Assembly (NCBI RefSeq): GCF_003987145.1
Contig: NZ_PIPL01000001.1
Coordinates: 1,240,001-1,304,000 of the forward strand
Source: Aliidiomarina minuta
GTDB lineage: Bacteria > Pseudomonadota > Gammaproteobacteria > Enterobacterales > Alteromonadaceae
Length of the DNA: 64,000 nucleotides
Direction: 5' to 3'
Below the pieces are notes generated by a model. That model saw only the letters and a program-made list of their open reading frames with translations. It made no database searches and was not told where the DNA came from. Shown here piece by piece: positions 9,714-19,359 of this stretch. Both the position numbers and the translations under genes were made by a program. Numbering within the stretch: position 1 is the first letter of the stretch; each line of letters starts with the position of its first letter.

Positions 9714-11513
9714 TCAAGCGTTCATTGCCATTTTTTTAAACTTCTCATTATTCAGAAAAAGCTCATCGTAAGTTCCCTCTCCAAGCACTTTACCATCTTC
9801 TAGCAAGTAGATTGTATCGCAAGACTTAACAGTACTTAATCTATGGGCAATCATAACAATTGTCTTTTTACCGGCAAAGTCGTTGATTGCATCCATAACG
9901 AGCTTTTCAGTAATTCCATCTAACGCACTGGTTGCCTCGTCAAGAACCAAGACTTCGGCATCATCATACAGAGCTCTAGCAATTCCAATCCGTTGCCGCT
10001 GACCGCCGGACAATTGAACTCCCCTCTCACCCACCCGAGTATCAAGCCCTTCGGGCAGGTTACTCAATAATTCATCTAAATGTGCCATTTTAGCTGCTGA
10101 CTTTACCTGTTCATCATTTATAGATTCTTCTGGTAATCCAAAAGCGATATTTTCTCGAATACTAGCATCAGCCAGAAATATACTTTGCGGCACGAACCCA
10201 ACATTATTCTGCCAAGCGCGTTTTGTCTTAGGAGTTAATTTTTCAGCATCTACTTTTAAAAAACCTTCAGTTGGCTCAATCAATCCCAACAGCACATCAA
10301 TTGCTGTAGATTTACCTGACCCTGATGCTCCTACCAACCCAATTACCTTATTGGCTGGAAGCTTTATAGACAAGCCGTTAAGTGCTTTTTCTTCTTTACC
10401 CGGATATCGAAATACAACATTTTCTAATTCAATACTCTCTTTTGGTGATAGCCGATCTGTAATGGCCTGCGGTTGTAGCTCATCTTGATCTTTGCTAGCT
10501 AATAAGTCGGCTTCAATGCTATCAAAGGCAGCAAGATTACCTCTCACTTGAGCAACGCTAGTGTAGATTTGTTGAAAGGCCGGCAAAAGTTTAAAACCAG
10601 CTAAAGCATAAACCGATAGAACAGGCAGAATAGTACCAAGATTCCCATCGTAAATTCTCAATAAGTAGAGAACTAAGAAAATAACAGCAGCAAAGGCTAT
10701 CAATTCCATTGCATAACGAGGTGCTTGTGATAGCCCTTTAGTTACACCCTGCGCACGTCCATAGGTTCGGCTTGCGTTCTCAAAGCGTTTATTGAAGTCG
10801 GCCTGACGTCCCAGCAGCAAAGTATCTTTTATGCCACCGAAGCCCTCATTCATGAGTTTAAAGCGTAATCGGTTAGCTTGCGTAATTTTGTTTCCGTTCT
10901 GACTAAGCTTCAATCGAACCGTGCGATAAAGTAAAACATATGATGTGCCAAATAGCATAAGTCCAGCTAGCGCGACTATAGGATTAAAAATAAAAATCAC
11001 ACTAGCCATTACGATGGCCATCACTATTTTTGCATTCATTAACATCAATGGCTGGATAATTTGGTTAGTGATACGCCCACTTTCCTGAACAATTTGATTA
11101 GTCAACTTGCTACTGCTTCCGCTAGCATGGAATAGCCAAGACTGATGAATGTAGTGCCGATATAGTCTTGAAGACATTTCGGCGCCAATTTGCTGAGCAT
11201 ATACTGATAATCGCCAAATAGTATAAATAGATATTGCTGCTGCCACAGTAAGGAAAAGCAAGACTAATATCCCAACCCAGAAAAGAAAATCCCGGTAAGA
11301 ATCGATCCCTGAAAATTGGTAAACCTGCGCCAGAATTCCTGTGCCTTCAAGGTGACTGATATCACCAACTAGCGCCATAAAAGGTCCTATTGCAAGAACG
11401 CCGGCAACCTCAGCAAATGCCATAACCACGACTAATAACTGTAATTTTATTAGGCGTCTGCGCTGCTCTTTAGTCAGCAGCTTATAAAGATTTTTAATAC
11501 GTTTAAACATCAT
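9714..11513 (-). CDS. ABC exporter, fused membrane and ATPase domains (MsbA/PglK-like flippase)
   Basis: About 599 residues. The N-terminal half has six hydrophobic helices (ABC type-1 exporter domain); the C-terminal half is a full ATPase with GASGSGKST (Walker A), LSGGQRQRIGIARAL (signature) and VLVLDEATSALD (Walker B). PglK-type proteins flip lipid-linked oligosaccharides, and its location inside the glycan operon, with no Wzx-like protein seen, suggests that job. I choose the ATG at 11513 (start Met-Met-Phe-Lys); a GTG four codons upstream is possible. Export of another lipid-linked product cannot be excluded. Confidence 0.85.
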   Translation of the reverse strand: MMFKRIKNLYKLLTKEQRRRLIKLQLLVVVMAFAEVAGVLAIGPFMALVGDISHLEGTGILAQVYQFSGIDSYRDFLFWVGILVLLFLTVAAAISIYTIWRLSVYAQQIGAEMSSRLYRHYIHQSWLFHASGSSSKLTNQIVQESGRITNQIIQPLMLMNAKIVMAIVMASVIFIFNPIVALAGLMLFGTSYVLLYRTVRLKLSQNGNKITQANRLRFKLMNEGFGGIKDTLLLGRQADFNKRFENASRTYGRAQGVTKGLSQAPRYAMELIAFAAVIFLVLYLLRIYDGNLGTILPVLSVYALAGFKLLPAFQQIYTSVAQVRGNLAAFDSIEADLLASKDQDELQPQAITDRLSPKESIELENVVFRYPGKEEKALNGLSIKLPANKVIGLVGASGSGKSTAIDVLLGLIEPTEGFLKVDAEKLTPKTKRAWQNNVGFVPQSIFLADASIRENIAFGLPEESINDEQVKSAAKMAHLDELLSNLPEGLDTRVGERGVQLSGGQRQRIGIARALYDDAEVLVLDEATSALDGITEKLVMDAINDFAGKKTIVMIAHRLSTVKSCDTIYLLEDGKVLGEGTYDELFLNNEKFKKMAMNA

Positions 11514-11733
11514 TATGCAGTTCACTTCTAATATTTAATCGAGAGTTCTCTGAAACTCTGCAGAAACCTAACTGAATACAAAAAACCTCTGAAAACATTA
11601 AAATTTCCTATTCAACATAAGACCAACGTTTCTTGGTCGACTTTAGCTAAATACAATAGAAATCCGATTTGTTCAATCATTGAACATTTGTATGCCTCTT
11701 GATTGATAGATAGTATTTAACGTCAGATAAGGC

Positions 11734-12699
11734 TTACTTTTTGGGAGTCCTACGCAAGCGATCGGAGAAGCTATCTCGAAGAGAACGGAGACGATTCAAT
11801 CCTAGCTTCCTTATAGCTAAATTTTTAAAGCTATTGAAGAAAAACATACGTTTTATAAATGTTGTAAATATTACATATAGAGGGATATTCGCTGACAACT
11901 GCTGAAAGCATCTTCGAAAATAAAGATCAGCATATTTTTCATTACCAGTACGTTTAAAATAGCGATACATCCAGAACCAAGTATTTATATGGTCATCTGT
12001 GCGGTCTTCTTGTGATGTGGAAGACCAGATACCTCCATCGTGGACGCGATACATCGCCGGCGAGATCTCAGGATGAAATTTACACTTCCCGTGCAGCCCC
12101 ATTAATGCAGCAAAAAAAGTATCACCATTCTTAATATATTTAGATTCTGGGATTCTGCTTATTTCTCGTCTATACACTCGTGACATCGTTAGGATCCAAG
12201 CACGCCCAGAAAGCAACTCATTTTCATCAAAGTCCCTACGGCAAGAGCTAGGAAGTTTTTGTTTACTCAAAACGTTTCCTGAAGAATCAATAATGGTTGC
12301 ATCATGACATGAAATAACATACTCCGGATGTTGCTCTAAAAATCCAACTTGTATTTGCAGCTTATCTTTATCAGTCCAATAATCGTCACCTTCACAATTA
12401 GCAACATACTTACCTTGATAGGCGGAAAATAAAAACCCTCCCGGCTTCCTTCCCTCAGAGTATTGGTTCTCAGTTTGGAGTATTGTGCGAATCAGGTTAG
12501 GATAAGCATATTGGTACTCTTTAATGATGTCTTGCGTTCTGTCAGTGGACGCATCATCATGGATGATAATTTCAAAAGGAAAATCTGTTTCCTGAATCAA
12601 AAATCCTTCTAGAGCATCTTCAATAAATTTTTCGTGATTATACGTAGTGCAACTGATCGATACCAATGGTTTACTCACGTCACCTTGCCAGAATGACAT
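11734..12699 (-). CDS. GT2-family glycosyltransferase
   Basis: About 321 residues. PLVSISCTTYNHEKF and IIIHDDASTDRT near the N-terminus, then NCEGDDYW as the DXD motif, are diagnostic of GT2 inverting transferases of the O-antigen type. The start at 12699 is preferred because AAGAGATC precedes it; an upstream ATG at 12732 lacks a ribosome site. The C-terminal 100 residues contain positively charged and hydrophobic helices likely to associate with the membrane. It directly follows the cyclase-family gene (51 nt), linking the small-molecule block to glycan assembly. Confidence 0.85.
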   Translation of the reverse strand: MSFWQGDVSKPLVSISCTTYNHEKFIEDALEGFLIQETDFPFEIIIHDDASTDRTQDIIKEYQYAYPNLIRTILQTENQYSEGRKPGGFLFSAYQGKYVANCEGDDYWTDKDKLQIQVGFLEQHPEYVISCHDATIIDSSGNVLSKQKLPSSCRRDFDENELLSGRAWILTMSRVYRREISRIPESKYIKNGDTFFAALMGLHGKCKFHPEISPAMYRVHDGGIWSSTSQEDRTDDHINTWFWMYRYFKRTGNEKYADLYFRRCFQQLSANIPLYVIFTTFIKRMFFFNSFKNLAIRKLGLNRLRSLRDSFSDRLRRTPKK

Positions 12700-12750
12700 G
12701 ATCTCTTTTTCGCTGCGTAAATTTTTTCTCATAATTTTAAAGTAACCAAG

Positions 12751-13758
12751 TTAAACTGTTGCAATAGGGGTGGTTGGGGAGCCTACAGCCCCGGTCAATC
12801 GAAGCGGAGGAGCTGTAAGAAAAAAGCGGCTGCGTTTATTTTTCTCCAACCATTCAGCTAGCTCTGCCAAATGCCACAACTCACCCAGATGAATTCCTAA
12901 TTTAAACAAGCACAGCTCGTGAATGGGTAATATTGTTGTACTACAACAAGGTGTCTCTTTTCCAACCGCTTCTACAGCCAGATTATCAGAAGCAATAGCA
13001 GCAATTCCGCTTTCTTCGATCCAAGCCAATAATTTTTCATCACGGCCATCAAGAACAGCGCAGGCGCTATGCAGAGAATCATCCGGCGAACCGTCCATTT
13101 CAAGAATTAATTTATCCAATCCTGTCCATAAACATAGGATATCGCCCGGTTCGACTACGATATTTTCAGCAGAAAAAACCAGCATAAGGTCGTCATAACA
13201 AACTTCCTTGCGCGGGAAGTTACCAAAGTGCTTATGTAAATTGACCATCACTGCACGACCTTGAACACCATGTTTAGCCATATTTTCGATACCAAGCTTT
13301 TTGGCTCCAACTTTCTGACTACTGTCCATTACGACATCAGAACCAGCGCGATACCCATTATAATAGGTAGGCACCGGGTGGCCGTCATCGTTTACATCAA
13401 ATAATGAACCCCTGTGAGCTAAACTATCCCATTGAGTCGAATACTGGGTATGTAGAAGCACCGCATCATCGGTAGCAATATCAGTAAACCTAGAATCTTT
13501 TTTTCGCCATTCGTAATTGTAATATGGCTCATCGTTTCGGATAACGGGCCGTAATTGCGGAGGAAAACGAACTGGGCTTAAAACATTCCCACCAGGTAGA
13601 TCGAGCGGAAGACTTAAGCAAAAAGTTTTACCAACCTTAACTTCTGCTACACCTTGTAAAACTTTACTTTCATTGATGAGGTTTAGACGGCCTAGTTGAT
13701 CATCATTGCCAAAATCTCCCCAGTTAGAACTTTCCGGTCTTTTATTCCACCTATTCAT
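12751..13758 (-). CDS. cyclase-family metal-dependent hydrolase (kynurenine formamidase fold)
   Basis: 335 residues from the ATG at 13758, which has a strong GGAGG site; the longer frame to 13782 has none. The family (Cyclase, PF04199) includes arylformamidases and isatin hydrolase, which hydrolyse or cyclise amides using an HxGTHxDxPxH metal site. Here the corresponding segment reads HTQYSTQWDSLAH, so the spacing and the Asp and last His are kept but some positions differ. EPGDILCLWTG and a late acidic/His region fit the fold. It is 36 nt from the TupA-like gene. In this operon it may hydrolyse or lactonise the acid made by its neighbours. Confidence 0.75.
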   Translation of the reverse strand: MNRWNKRPESSNWGDFGNDDQLGRLNLINESKVLQGVAEVKVGKTFCLSLPLDLPGGNVLSPVRFPPQLRPVIRNDEPYYNYEWRKKDSRFTDIATDDAVLLHTQYSTQWDSLAHRGSLFDVNDDGHPVPTYYNGYRAGSDVVMDSSQKVGAKKLGIENMAKHGVQGRAVMVNLHKHFGNFPRKEVCYDDLMLVFSAENIVVEPGDILCLWTGLDKLILEMDGSPDDSLHSACAVLDGRDEKLLAWIEESGIAAIASDNLAVEAVGKETPCCSTTILPIHELCLFKLGIHLGELWHLAELAEWLEKNKRSRFFLTAPPLRLTGAVGSPTTPIATV

Positions 13759-13794
13759 TCGCCCTCCTACACTGCCAAACATATTGCATAAAGA

Positions 13795-14694
13795 TTAAAT
13801 TGGTAGTTCCAACCAATCACCGAGTTTTTTATCCCACTCTGCAGGTGAAAAGGGCTCAAATCCCCCACCAGGAGAAAAAGTTAGCTCTCCGACATATAGC
13901 TTGTCACCGATCTCATAGAAGTCGACTCTAACGAACGGAAACGGTTTTGATAGCAGTTTTGCTATTTCAATCATTTGACTAAGGTTTTTAGGTGGAGGGG
14001 AGGGGTATGGTGAACATTGAAACTTCCTCTTAAATGGAAGTCTATTCCAGGCTAGGTCATAAAAATCTAGATACTTTTCTTTAAACCTATCTGACACGGT
14101 AAAAAGACATTTTGGTGTACCGTTAAAACACATAATTTTGTAATCTACGAGCGCACCAGTCGTACACTCAAGGTATTCTTCCGCCATAATTCTCGGTGTA
14201 GAATTTTCGTACCAGTTGGAAAATGACTTTGAGCTGCTATTCCAAGGTTGTAACCACTCTGTCATCTCATAAAGTAACTCGTTACGATTAATTTTATCTT
14301 TATTATCGACAAATATTATATTCTCAGAAGCTGATGAAAATGTTGATTTAAGCACAAAGCTTTTAGGTAGGTCATCGAAAGTAAAATCCTCCTCATCGCT
14401 CCATACTCCATAAAGTTCAGCTGTGTACCCTTCACCAATCTTTTCTTTTATATAACTTTTAAATTCAACTTTATCTACTGACCGTCTTAGGTCTAATGAG
14501 TCATAATTCAAACGGTACCATAGAATTTTCTCATTAAAGGTCTTAGGGTTTTTCAAGTTCGGCATATAGCCGACAAGATTATAAAATGCTCCTTTTGCCC
14601 ACCTTTTAACTTCATCCGCATTGAGATCTTTATGCATCCGCCATGTTAGATAGTTTAGTTTTTTATTCGATGACACCGACATACCCGTCCCCAT
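13795..14694 (-). CDS. TupA-like ATP-grasp protein
   Basis: 299 residues. NPKTFNEKILWYRLN near residue 50 and KSTFSSASENIIFV plus VDYKIMCFNGTPK and FPFVRVDFYEIGDKLYVGELTFSPGGGFEPF in the second half match the TupA-like ATP-grasp family (PF14305) found in glycan loci and named after the teichuronopeptide gene of Bacillus. ATP-grasp enzymes join a carboxylate to an amine through an acyl phosphate. The acidic ELT-F-P segment near the end is the expected Mg-ATP site. Two candidate starts exist (14694 and 14682). By family and context it is the best candidate for attaching a carboxylic acid or amino acid to the glycan or its precursor. Confidence 0.8.
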   Translation of the reverse strand: MGTGMSVSSNKKLNYLTWRMHKDLNADEVKRWAKGAFYNLVGYMPNLKNPKTFNEKILWYRLNYDSLDLRRSVDKVEFKSYIKEKIGEGYTAELYGVWSDEEDFTFDDLPKSFVLKSTFSSASENIIFVDNKDKINRNELLYEMTEWLQPWNSSSKSFSNWYENSTPRIMAEEYLECTTGALVDYKIMCFNGTPKCLFTVSDRFKEKYLDFYDLAWNRLPFKRKFQCSPYPSPPPKNLSQMIEIAKLLSKPFPFVRVDFYEIGDKLYVGELTFSPGGGFEPFSPAEWDKKLGDWLELPI

Positions 14695-14700
14695 ATCTCT

Positions 14701-16050
14701 TTACTTTATACTTACCTTACTTACCACCATGTCAACCATAATAGCCGCTGACCCTATATAGTTAGAAGGATCTAACAGATAATCTAACTGCTCGACCGTC
14801 AAGTGCTCCATTATTTGAGGTACTTTTATAAGCTCGTCTCTAAGCCCAACACCAGCGTCATTAGCTCGGCCCGCGGCACCAAAAACAATATCATGGGCTT
14901 CGTTTCTACCCGTAGAAGGCGCAAGCCCCATCATCACGGCTTCAGCCATCAGTAAACCGCCATTCAGATTCAAATTGGCGCGCATTTGTGCTTTATCGAC
15001 GTCCAGGTGTTTGAGAATTTCTAGGCTTTGCGCCAGGCTTCCTGAGGCCAGCATAAAGGCTTCTGGAATAATCATCCATTCGATCGGCATCGCTCCAACC
15101 GCACGCTCATGTTCCTGTATCATTGCTGAAAACTGCGATCCAGAGAACTCTCTCATTCTATGAGCAATAGCTATAATTCTTGGACATGCAATGGGGTTGC
15201 GTTTTTGGGGTAACGTACTACTGGCACCGCGTCCTTTTTCATAAGGTTCACGAACTTCATTAACTTCTGTGCGCATTAAGGTAGCAATTTCGGTAGCGAC
15301 TTTACCTAATGTACTAGTCACCAGTACCAGCCAGTTAACCATTTCCGCCCAACTATCACGAGCGGTATGCCAGGTCACATCGGGTGAGCCTAGTCCGAGT
15401 TCTTTCATCATAGCTTGTTGAACGGCAATACCTTGGTTGCCTAGAGTCGCCAAAGTGCCAATAGCTCCGGCACATTGTCCAACTAATACTCTTGGCTTTA
15501 GCTCGGCCAGACGTTGCTTGTGCCGCAACATCTCATCTAACCATACGGCTACCTTATAGCCAAAGGTGATGGGAGCAGCTTGCTGCTGAAAAGTGCGTCC
15601 TGCCATTACGGTATGCTTATGCTCAGTTGCAAGCTTAGCCAGCGCATCTATGGTTGCATCAAGGTCTTGTTCGAGCAACCCAAGCGCTTCACGAATCTGA
15701 AGTACCAAGCCAGTATCAATAATGTCCTGAGTAGTTGAGCCCCAATGAACGAAACGAGCAGCTTCTGGATCGCAGGCCTTAGCTAACTGATGCACTAAAG
15801 GCATGATAGGAAAACCAACTTTATCAAATTCCGCTTTCATTGCCTGAAGATCAAGATTCTCCAGCTTCGCAGATTCAGCGATATTCTTCGCAGCGGACTC
15901 GGGAATAATCCCTAAGGATGCTTCTGCTACGGCTAAAGCAACTTCTGCTTTTAACCAAGACTCAAAACGCGTATCTTCTGAGAACACGTCCGCCATAGCC
16001 GACGTTGCAAACATATTTTTATAATAAAAAGAATCTATTAATGATGACAT
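14701..16050 (-). CDS. fumarase/aspartase-superfamily lyase (PcaB / adenylosuccinate lyase-like)
   Basis: 449 residues. The superfamily signature is present as SSTLPQKRNP (277-286), with HWGSTTQD (102-109) and GRTFQQQAAP (151-160) forming the other two active-site regions. The pattern is closest to the carboxymuconate cycloisomerase (PcaB)/PurB branch, members of which also cleave or form C-N bonds with fumarate (argininosuccinate, EDDS lyase). No purine or aromatic-degradation genes are near, so a role in making an N-substituted aspartate or other diacid for the glycan is more likely than housekeeping. A 197-nt AT-rich gap precedes it. Confidence 0.85.
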   Translation of the reverse strand: MSSLIDSFYYKNMFATSAMADVFSEDTRFESWLKAEVALAVAEASLGIIPESAAKNIAESAKLENLDLQAMKAEFDKVGFPIMPLVHQLAKACDPEAARFVHWGSTTQDIIDTGLVLQIREALGLLEQDLDATIDALAKLATEHKHTVMAGRTFQQQAAPITFGYKVAVWLDEMLRHKQRLAELKPRVLVGQCAGAIGTLATLGNQGIAVQQAMMKELGLGSPDVTWHTARDSWAEMVNWLVLVTSTLGKVATEIATLMRTEVNEVREPYEKGRGASSTLPQKRNPIACPRIIAIAHRMREFSGSQFSAMIQEHERAVGAMPIEWMIIPEAFMLASGSLAQSLEILKHLDVDKAQMRANLNLNGGLLMAEAVMMGLAPSTGRNEAHDIVFGAAGRANDAGVGLRDELIKVPQIMEHLTVEQLDYLLDPSNYIGSAAIMVDMVVSKVSIK

Positions 16051-16247
16051 TTTAAATCCATCCGTTTTTAATTTTCTGAAAGTGCTTTATAATTCTGATG
16101 TAAATTATTTTCGATAAAAGAAGCTTTAGTGCATCGACTATTTAAAATAACTGATTATTATTGCATATCCGATCAACATGCACCTAACTTTCACTATTTC
16201 ACTCAAGTTATTAGCACTTTATATTTATAAATGTAAGACGCTCAATT

Positions 16248-17465
16248 TTAACGATTAATTAGCAACCCGTTAATATCGTATATCTTTACTTTATCAAAAA
16301 TCGAACGGACTTTTTTTTCTAAGCTGTCTTGATTATCTGCCTTAGAGATAAATGCCGCTACCCTGTTTCTACTAGCTAAGTCACTACCTAATTTTTCTCC
16401 TTCCTTCTTATAAGGAACAAAGCATTCGATTAACTCTAAAGATAGGCATTCATCCTGCCCCTCTAATTTCCCAAATATGCCACCGTGTGAATACAGTAGA
16501 CCAGTTCGAAAAACAGCATTGGGCTTAATAACCTTTGACTCAATTGGCTTATTTAAATGCGCATTGAGAGATTGAGCGATAATATCTACTCCAGTAACCG
16601 CTTTTATCAGCCTATGACTTAGCCCGCCACCAATTCGGGGGGCGAATTCAATAACGCTGATTGACTCTTTATTCACCAGAGCTTGAATAAAGAAAGGTGT
16701 AGTCCCAAGATCGAATTCATTTGCTAATTTTTCCACATAAGCTGAAAACTTAGTAATATCCTGATCAGTTAAATTAGCTGGTACAGTAGATCCGGACGAC
16801 TGCTGAAACTCACCCTTCCCTGTAATCCCTTTGACTTTCTGTCTAGACATTATGAAATTTGGCTTTCCGTTTACGATAAGAAAATCCAACTGAACTTCCT
16901 CACCGTCAACGAACTCTTCAATAATCACTGTATCCGACGGACTCAGAGAACGAGCGGCTTCCACAGCACCATCAACTTCCTCATAAGTATCAACCTTAAC
17001 AACACCTTTTGAACCGGTGCAATCAGATGGTTTGACTATTAGTGGTAAACATAGGGCTTCGTAACCTCTTGTCCCAGAAACTGATACAACATATCTTGAT
17101 GTAGGAATACCAAGTTTCATCATCGCATCTTTCATTTCTGATTTCTTCGAGATGCGGACCGCAGTCTTGAAACTATATAATCGAGGAAGATTGAGCTTTT
17201 CAGATACATAGGAAGCGACAACATTTGCTTGATCGACACAAGTACTTATTACAATTGAAGCGGCTAAATCATTCGCGAGCTTTAGTACAGAGTCATAATC
17301 TAGTGTACTCGATATTATGTGTCGATCAGCGAAGCCTTTAGCTGGTGGACTATCCGTATAATCCACTAATACCACGAAGTAGCCGTTCTCTTTAAGCTCA
17401 TTTATGAGACTAATATGGGGCTCAGTGCCACCTAATACTATTGCGGTTCTTATGTCTTCATTCAT
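16248..17465 (-). CDS. ATP-grasp ligase (carbamoyl-phosphate-synthase-like / amino-acid ligase type)
   Basis: 405 residues. N-terminal Rossmann-like PreATP domain (AIVLGGTEPHISLI, about 9-22), then the ATP-grasp core: PLIVKPSDCTGSKGV is the Lys/glycine-loop, VIIEEFVDGEEVQ the adenine-binding hinge, and VIEFAPRIGGG the Mg-binding Glu/Arg segment. This layout is that of carboxylate-amine ligases such as L-amino-acid ligases and glycan-linked PylC-type proteins. It lies 1 nt after the hydroxyacid dehydrogenase gene. It is the second ATP-grasp in this block; the pair may catalyse successive amide bonds. Substrates are unknown. Confidence 0.85.
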   Translation of the reverse strand: MNEDIRTAIVLGGTEPHISLINELKENGYFVVLVDYTDSPPAKGFADRHIISSTLDYDSVLKLANDLAASIVISTCVDQANVVASYVSEKLNLPRLYSFKTAVRISKKSEMKDAMMKLGIPTSRYVVSVSGTRGYEALCLPLIVKPSDCTGSKGVVKVDTYEEVDGAVEAARSLSPSDTVIIEEFVDGEEVQLDFLIVNGKPNFIMSRQKVKGITGKGEFQQSSGSTVPANLTDQDITKFSAYVEKLANEFDLGTTPFFIQALVNKESISVIEFAPRIGGGLSHRLIKAVTGVDIIAQSLNAHLNKPIESKVIKPNAVFRTGLLYSHGGIFGKLEGQDECLSLELIECFVPYKKEGEKLGSDLASRNRVAAFISKADNQDSLEKKVRSIFDKVKIYDINGLLINR

Positions 17466-17466
17466 C

Positions 17467-18435
17467 CTAGACTACTTTCTTTTCGTCGATACATGTAAAC
17501 ATTTCTCTTTCAAACATTACGATATTGTCAAATGCAGCACTTATCATTGATGAAAAAGTTTCAATGGTTATACCGCCCATATGAGGCGTAAGGAGTAATT
17601 TATTGGTAGCTAGCAAGGGACTATCGCTTTCTAGTGGTTCCATACAAAAAACATCTAAAGCCGCTCCGCCAAGATGATTAGTTTCCAATGCCTGTATCAA
17701 AGCGGTTTCATTTACCATTCCACCCCGTGCCGTATTAACCAGGTACGCTCCTTTCTTCATAAGTCCAATTGCCTCTTCGCCAATTAATTCTCTAGTATCA
17801 GGAGTTAACGGGCAGTGTAAACTTACAATATCTGAACGTCGTAAGAGTTCATCAAACGCACAAAAAGAAACGTTTAATTCTTTTTCTTTCTTGGTGGGGA
17901 GTTGGGTTCGTTTTGAATAGATAACGTTCACATCAAATCCCTGCAGCATTTTAGCCACGTATTGCCCGATACTTCCCATGCCTATAAGGCCTACAGTTTT
18001 CTGATAAAGATCGTGACACTGCATACCTAAATCATGCTTTACCCACTGGCCAGAACGAGTCTTATGATCTGCTAAATGGACGTTCCGGAGTATGCCCAAC
18101 ATGAGCATGACTGAATGTTCAGCCACACTTCGGGCATTAACGCCAGCATTAACATACAAGGGAATGTCCCTTTCTCGCAGGCCGTCTAAGTCAATGGAGT
18201 CAAGACCGACACCAGACCGTTGGATCATTTTTAATCTTGTCGCAGCATTTAATATATCCTCATCGATCCTGGTGCGGCCTCCAACCAAAAGGTAATCAGC
18301 CTGAGCAGCCTTTTTTAGAATTCCGGCTTTACCTGGTTCTTCCAGTTTTAAAAGGTTAAACCCTTTTGGTAACAGATCATCCACTACTCGAAGTACGGTA
18401 TCGCTATAGAAGTTAGATAGAAGGATATTAGGCAC
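17467..18435 (-). CDS. D-isomer-specific 2-hydroxyacid dehydrogenase (SerA/phosphoglycerate dehydrogenase-like)
   Basis: 322 residues from a GTG start at 18435. I prefer this start because AAGGG lies 8 nt upstream and it yields an 8-nt overlap with the preceding stop, whereas earlier starts overlap that gene by up to 56 nt. The NAD domain shows VGLIGMGSIGQ (about 148-158), and the catalytic triad is in place: Arg in VNTARGGMVN, Glu in DVFCMEPLES and His in LTPHMGG. It interconverts a 2-oxo acid and a D-2-hydroxy acid. No ACT regulatory domain is present, so it is not a serine-pathway SerA of the long type. It probably provides a hydroxy acid to the ATP-grasp ligases. Confidence 0.88.
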   Translation of the reverse strand: MPNILLSNFYSDTVLRVVDDLLPKGFNLLKLEEPGKAGILKKAAQADYLLVGGRTRIDEDILNAATRLKMIQRSGVGLDSIDLDGLRERDIPLYVNAGVNARSVAEHSVMLMLGILRNVHLADHKTRSGQWVKHDLGMQCHDLYQKTVGLIGMGSIGQYVAKMLQGFDVNVIYSKRTQLPTKKEKELNVSFCAFDELLRRSDIVSLHCPLTPDTRELIGEEAIGLMKKGAYLVNTARGGMVNETALIQALETNHLGGAALDVFCMEPLESDSPLLATNKLLLTPHMGGITIETFSSMISAAFDNIVMFEREMFTCIDEKKVV

Positions 18436-19327
18436 TGAGCGAGCCCTTTTTAGACCAACTTGCATCTGAATAGTACTGATCAATTACGCGTTTAACGAGC
18501 ATCACCTGCTTCGCTCTGTTTCGAGCGTCAGCTTCAGTCGAATCCCAACTATGATTCTTTGCTACTGAACCACCAGTTTTTAAATAAATAGGTGAGGCAA
18601 CACGGATCATTTCTGGAACTTCGTAGTGACGGATAAAACCACCCGAAGACGCTGGGTTTTCAGTGTGGACATCTAAAGGGATGTTGACGGCTTGACGCAG
18701 TGCTCCTAGCATTTGCAGCTGAATATCTCTTATTGGATTTAAGGAGTCAGCCCCATTTTGCTCCAGAAGCTTCGCTGAACAAGGATTACCGTGACCACAA
18801 TGAGCTGATATTTTAAACTTACAATCGTTTGGAATCTCACCAAGCTTACGAGCCTCGTTCAAAACCCATAAACAACCTTCGTCATACACCAAGAATGAAC
18901 GGCATCCTAAATTTGCCGCTCTTTTAACATCTTCAATCGCACGCACAACTTGTTCTTGTCCACGTAGCCTGTAACCCATTCGTTGCCCTTCAGAGGTCTG
19001 AACTGAAGCACTGGTATCATAAGTAGCTCGGGGGCCAACAGCCAAGATCAATTCAACTTGAGCTTTTTCGGCGAGTTCAAGCATACTGCTAATATCGTCG
19101 TCACCCATCAGCATAATACCTTTTGTCTGCGTGACTCGATGGATGTGTATTTCTAGGCGTTCTAATTCATCAAGCAAGGCCTTCATTGCCTTCGGACCTT
19201 GAATACCAGGAACTTCAAATCGATACTGTGCGCCATCGCTAAAGCGCTTGGCCGATGAAGGTAAATCGTAAGCGTCCCCGCGTGGCAAGCCAATCTTCTC
19301 TAAAAATTTTCGGGTTTCTTTCATCAT
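18428..19327 (-). CDS. conserved TIM-barrel-like protein (possibly peptidase-U32-like), function unknown
   Basis: 299 residues, soluble. Alternating hydrophobic strands and helices (GIMLMGDDD, VELILAVGP, SFLVYDEGCLW, FKISAHCGHGNPCS, ADSLNPIRD, IPLDVHTENP, PIYLKTGG) suggest a TIM barrel, with conserved-looking Cys, His, Asp and Glu at the strand ends where a metal or phosphate could bind. I think similar proteins are sometimes annotated as U32 peptidases and found next to MmgE/PrpD genes, but the classical U32 signature is not visible, so that label is weak. Position between PrpD (32 nt) and the hydroxyacid dehydrogenase (overlapping) places it in the same pathway. Confidence 0.55.
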   Translation of the reverse strand: MMKETRKFLEKIGLPRGDAYDLPSSAKRFSDGAQYRFEVPGIQGPKAMKALLDELERLEIHIHRVTQTKGIMLMGDDDISSMLELAEKAQVELILAVGPRATYDTSASVQTSEGQRMGYRLRGQEQVVRAIEDVKRAANLGCRSFLVYDEGCLWVLNEARKLGEIPNDCKFKISAHCGHGNPCSAKLLEQNGADSLNPIRDIQLQMLGALRQAVNIPLDVHTENPASSGGFIRHYEVPEMIRVASPIYLKTGGSVAKNHSWDSTEADARNRAKQVMLVKRVIDQYYSDASWSKKGSLSA

Positions 19328-19359
19328 CCCACCTATCTGGTTCTATTAATCACGGCCCA

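Noticed and set aside
18428..19327. confident peptidase U32 annotation
   Set aside because: The characteristic U32 motif is not visible; only a TIM-barrel-like strand pattern and a vague neighbourhood memory support it.
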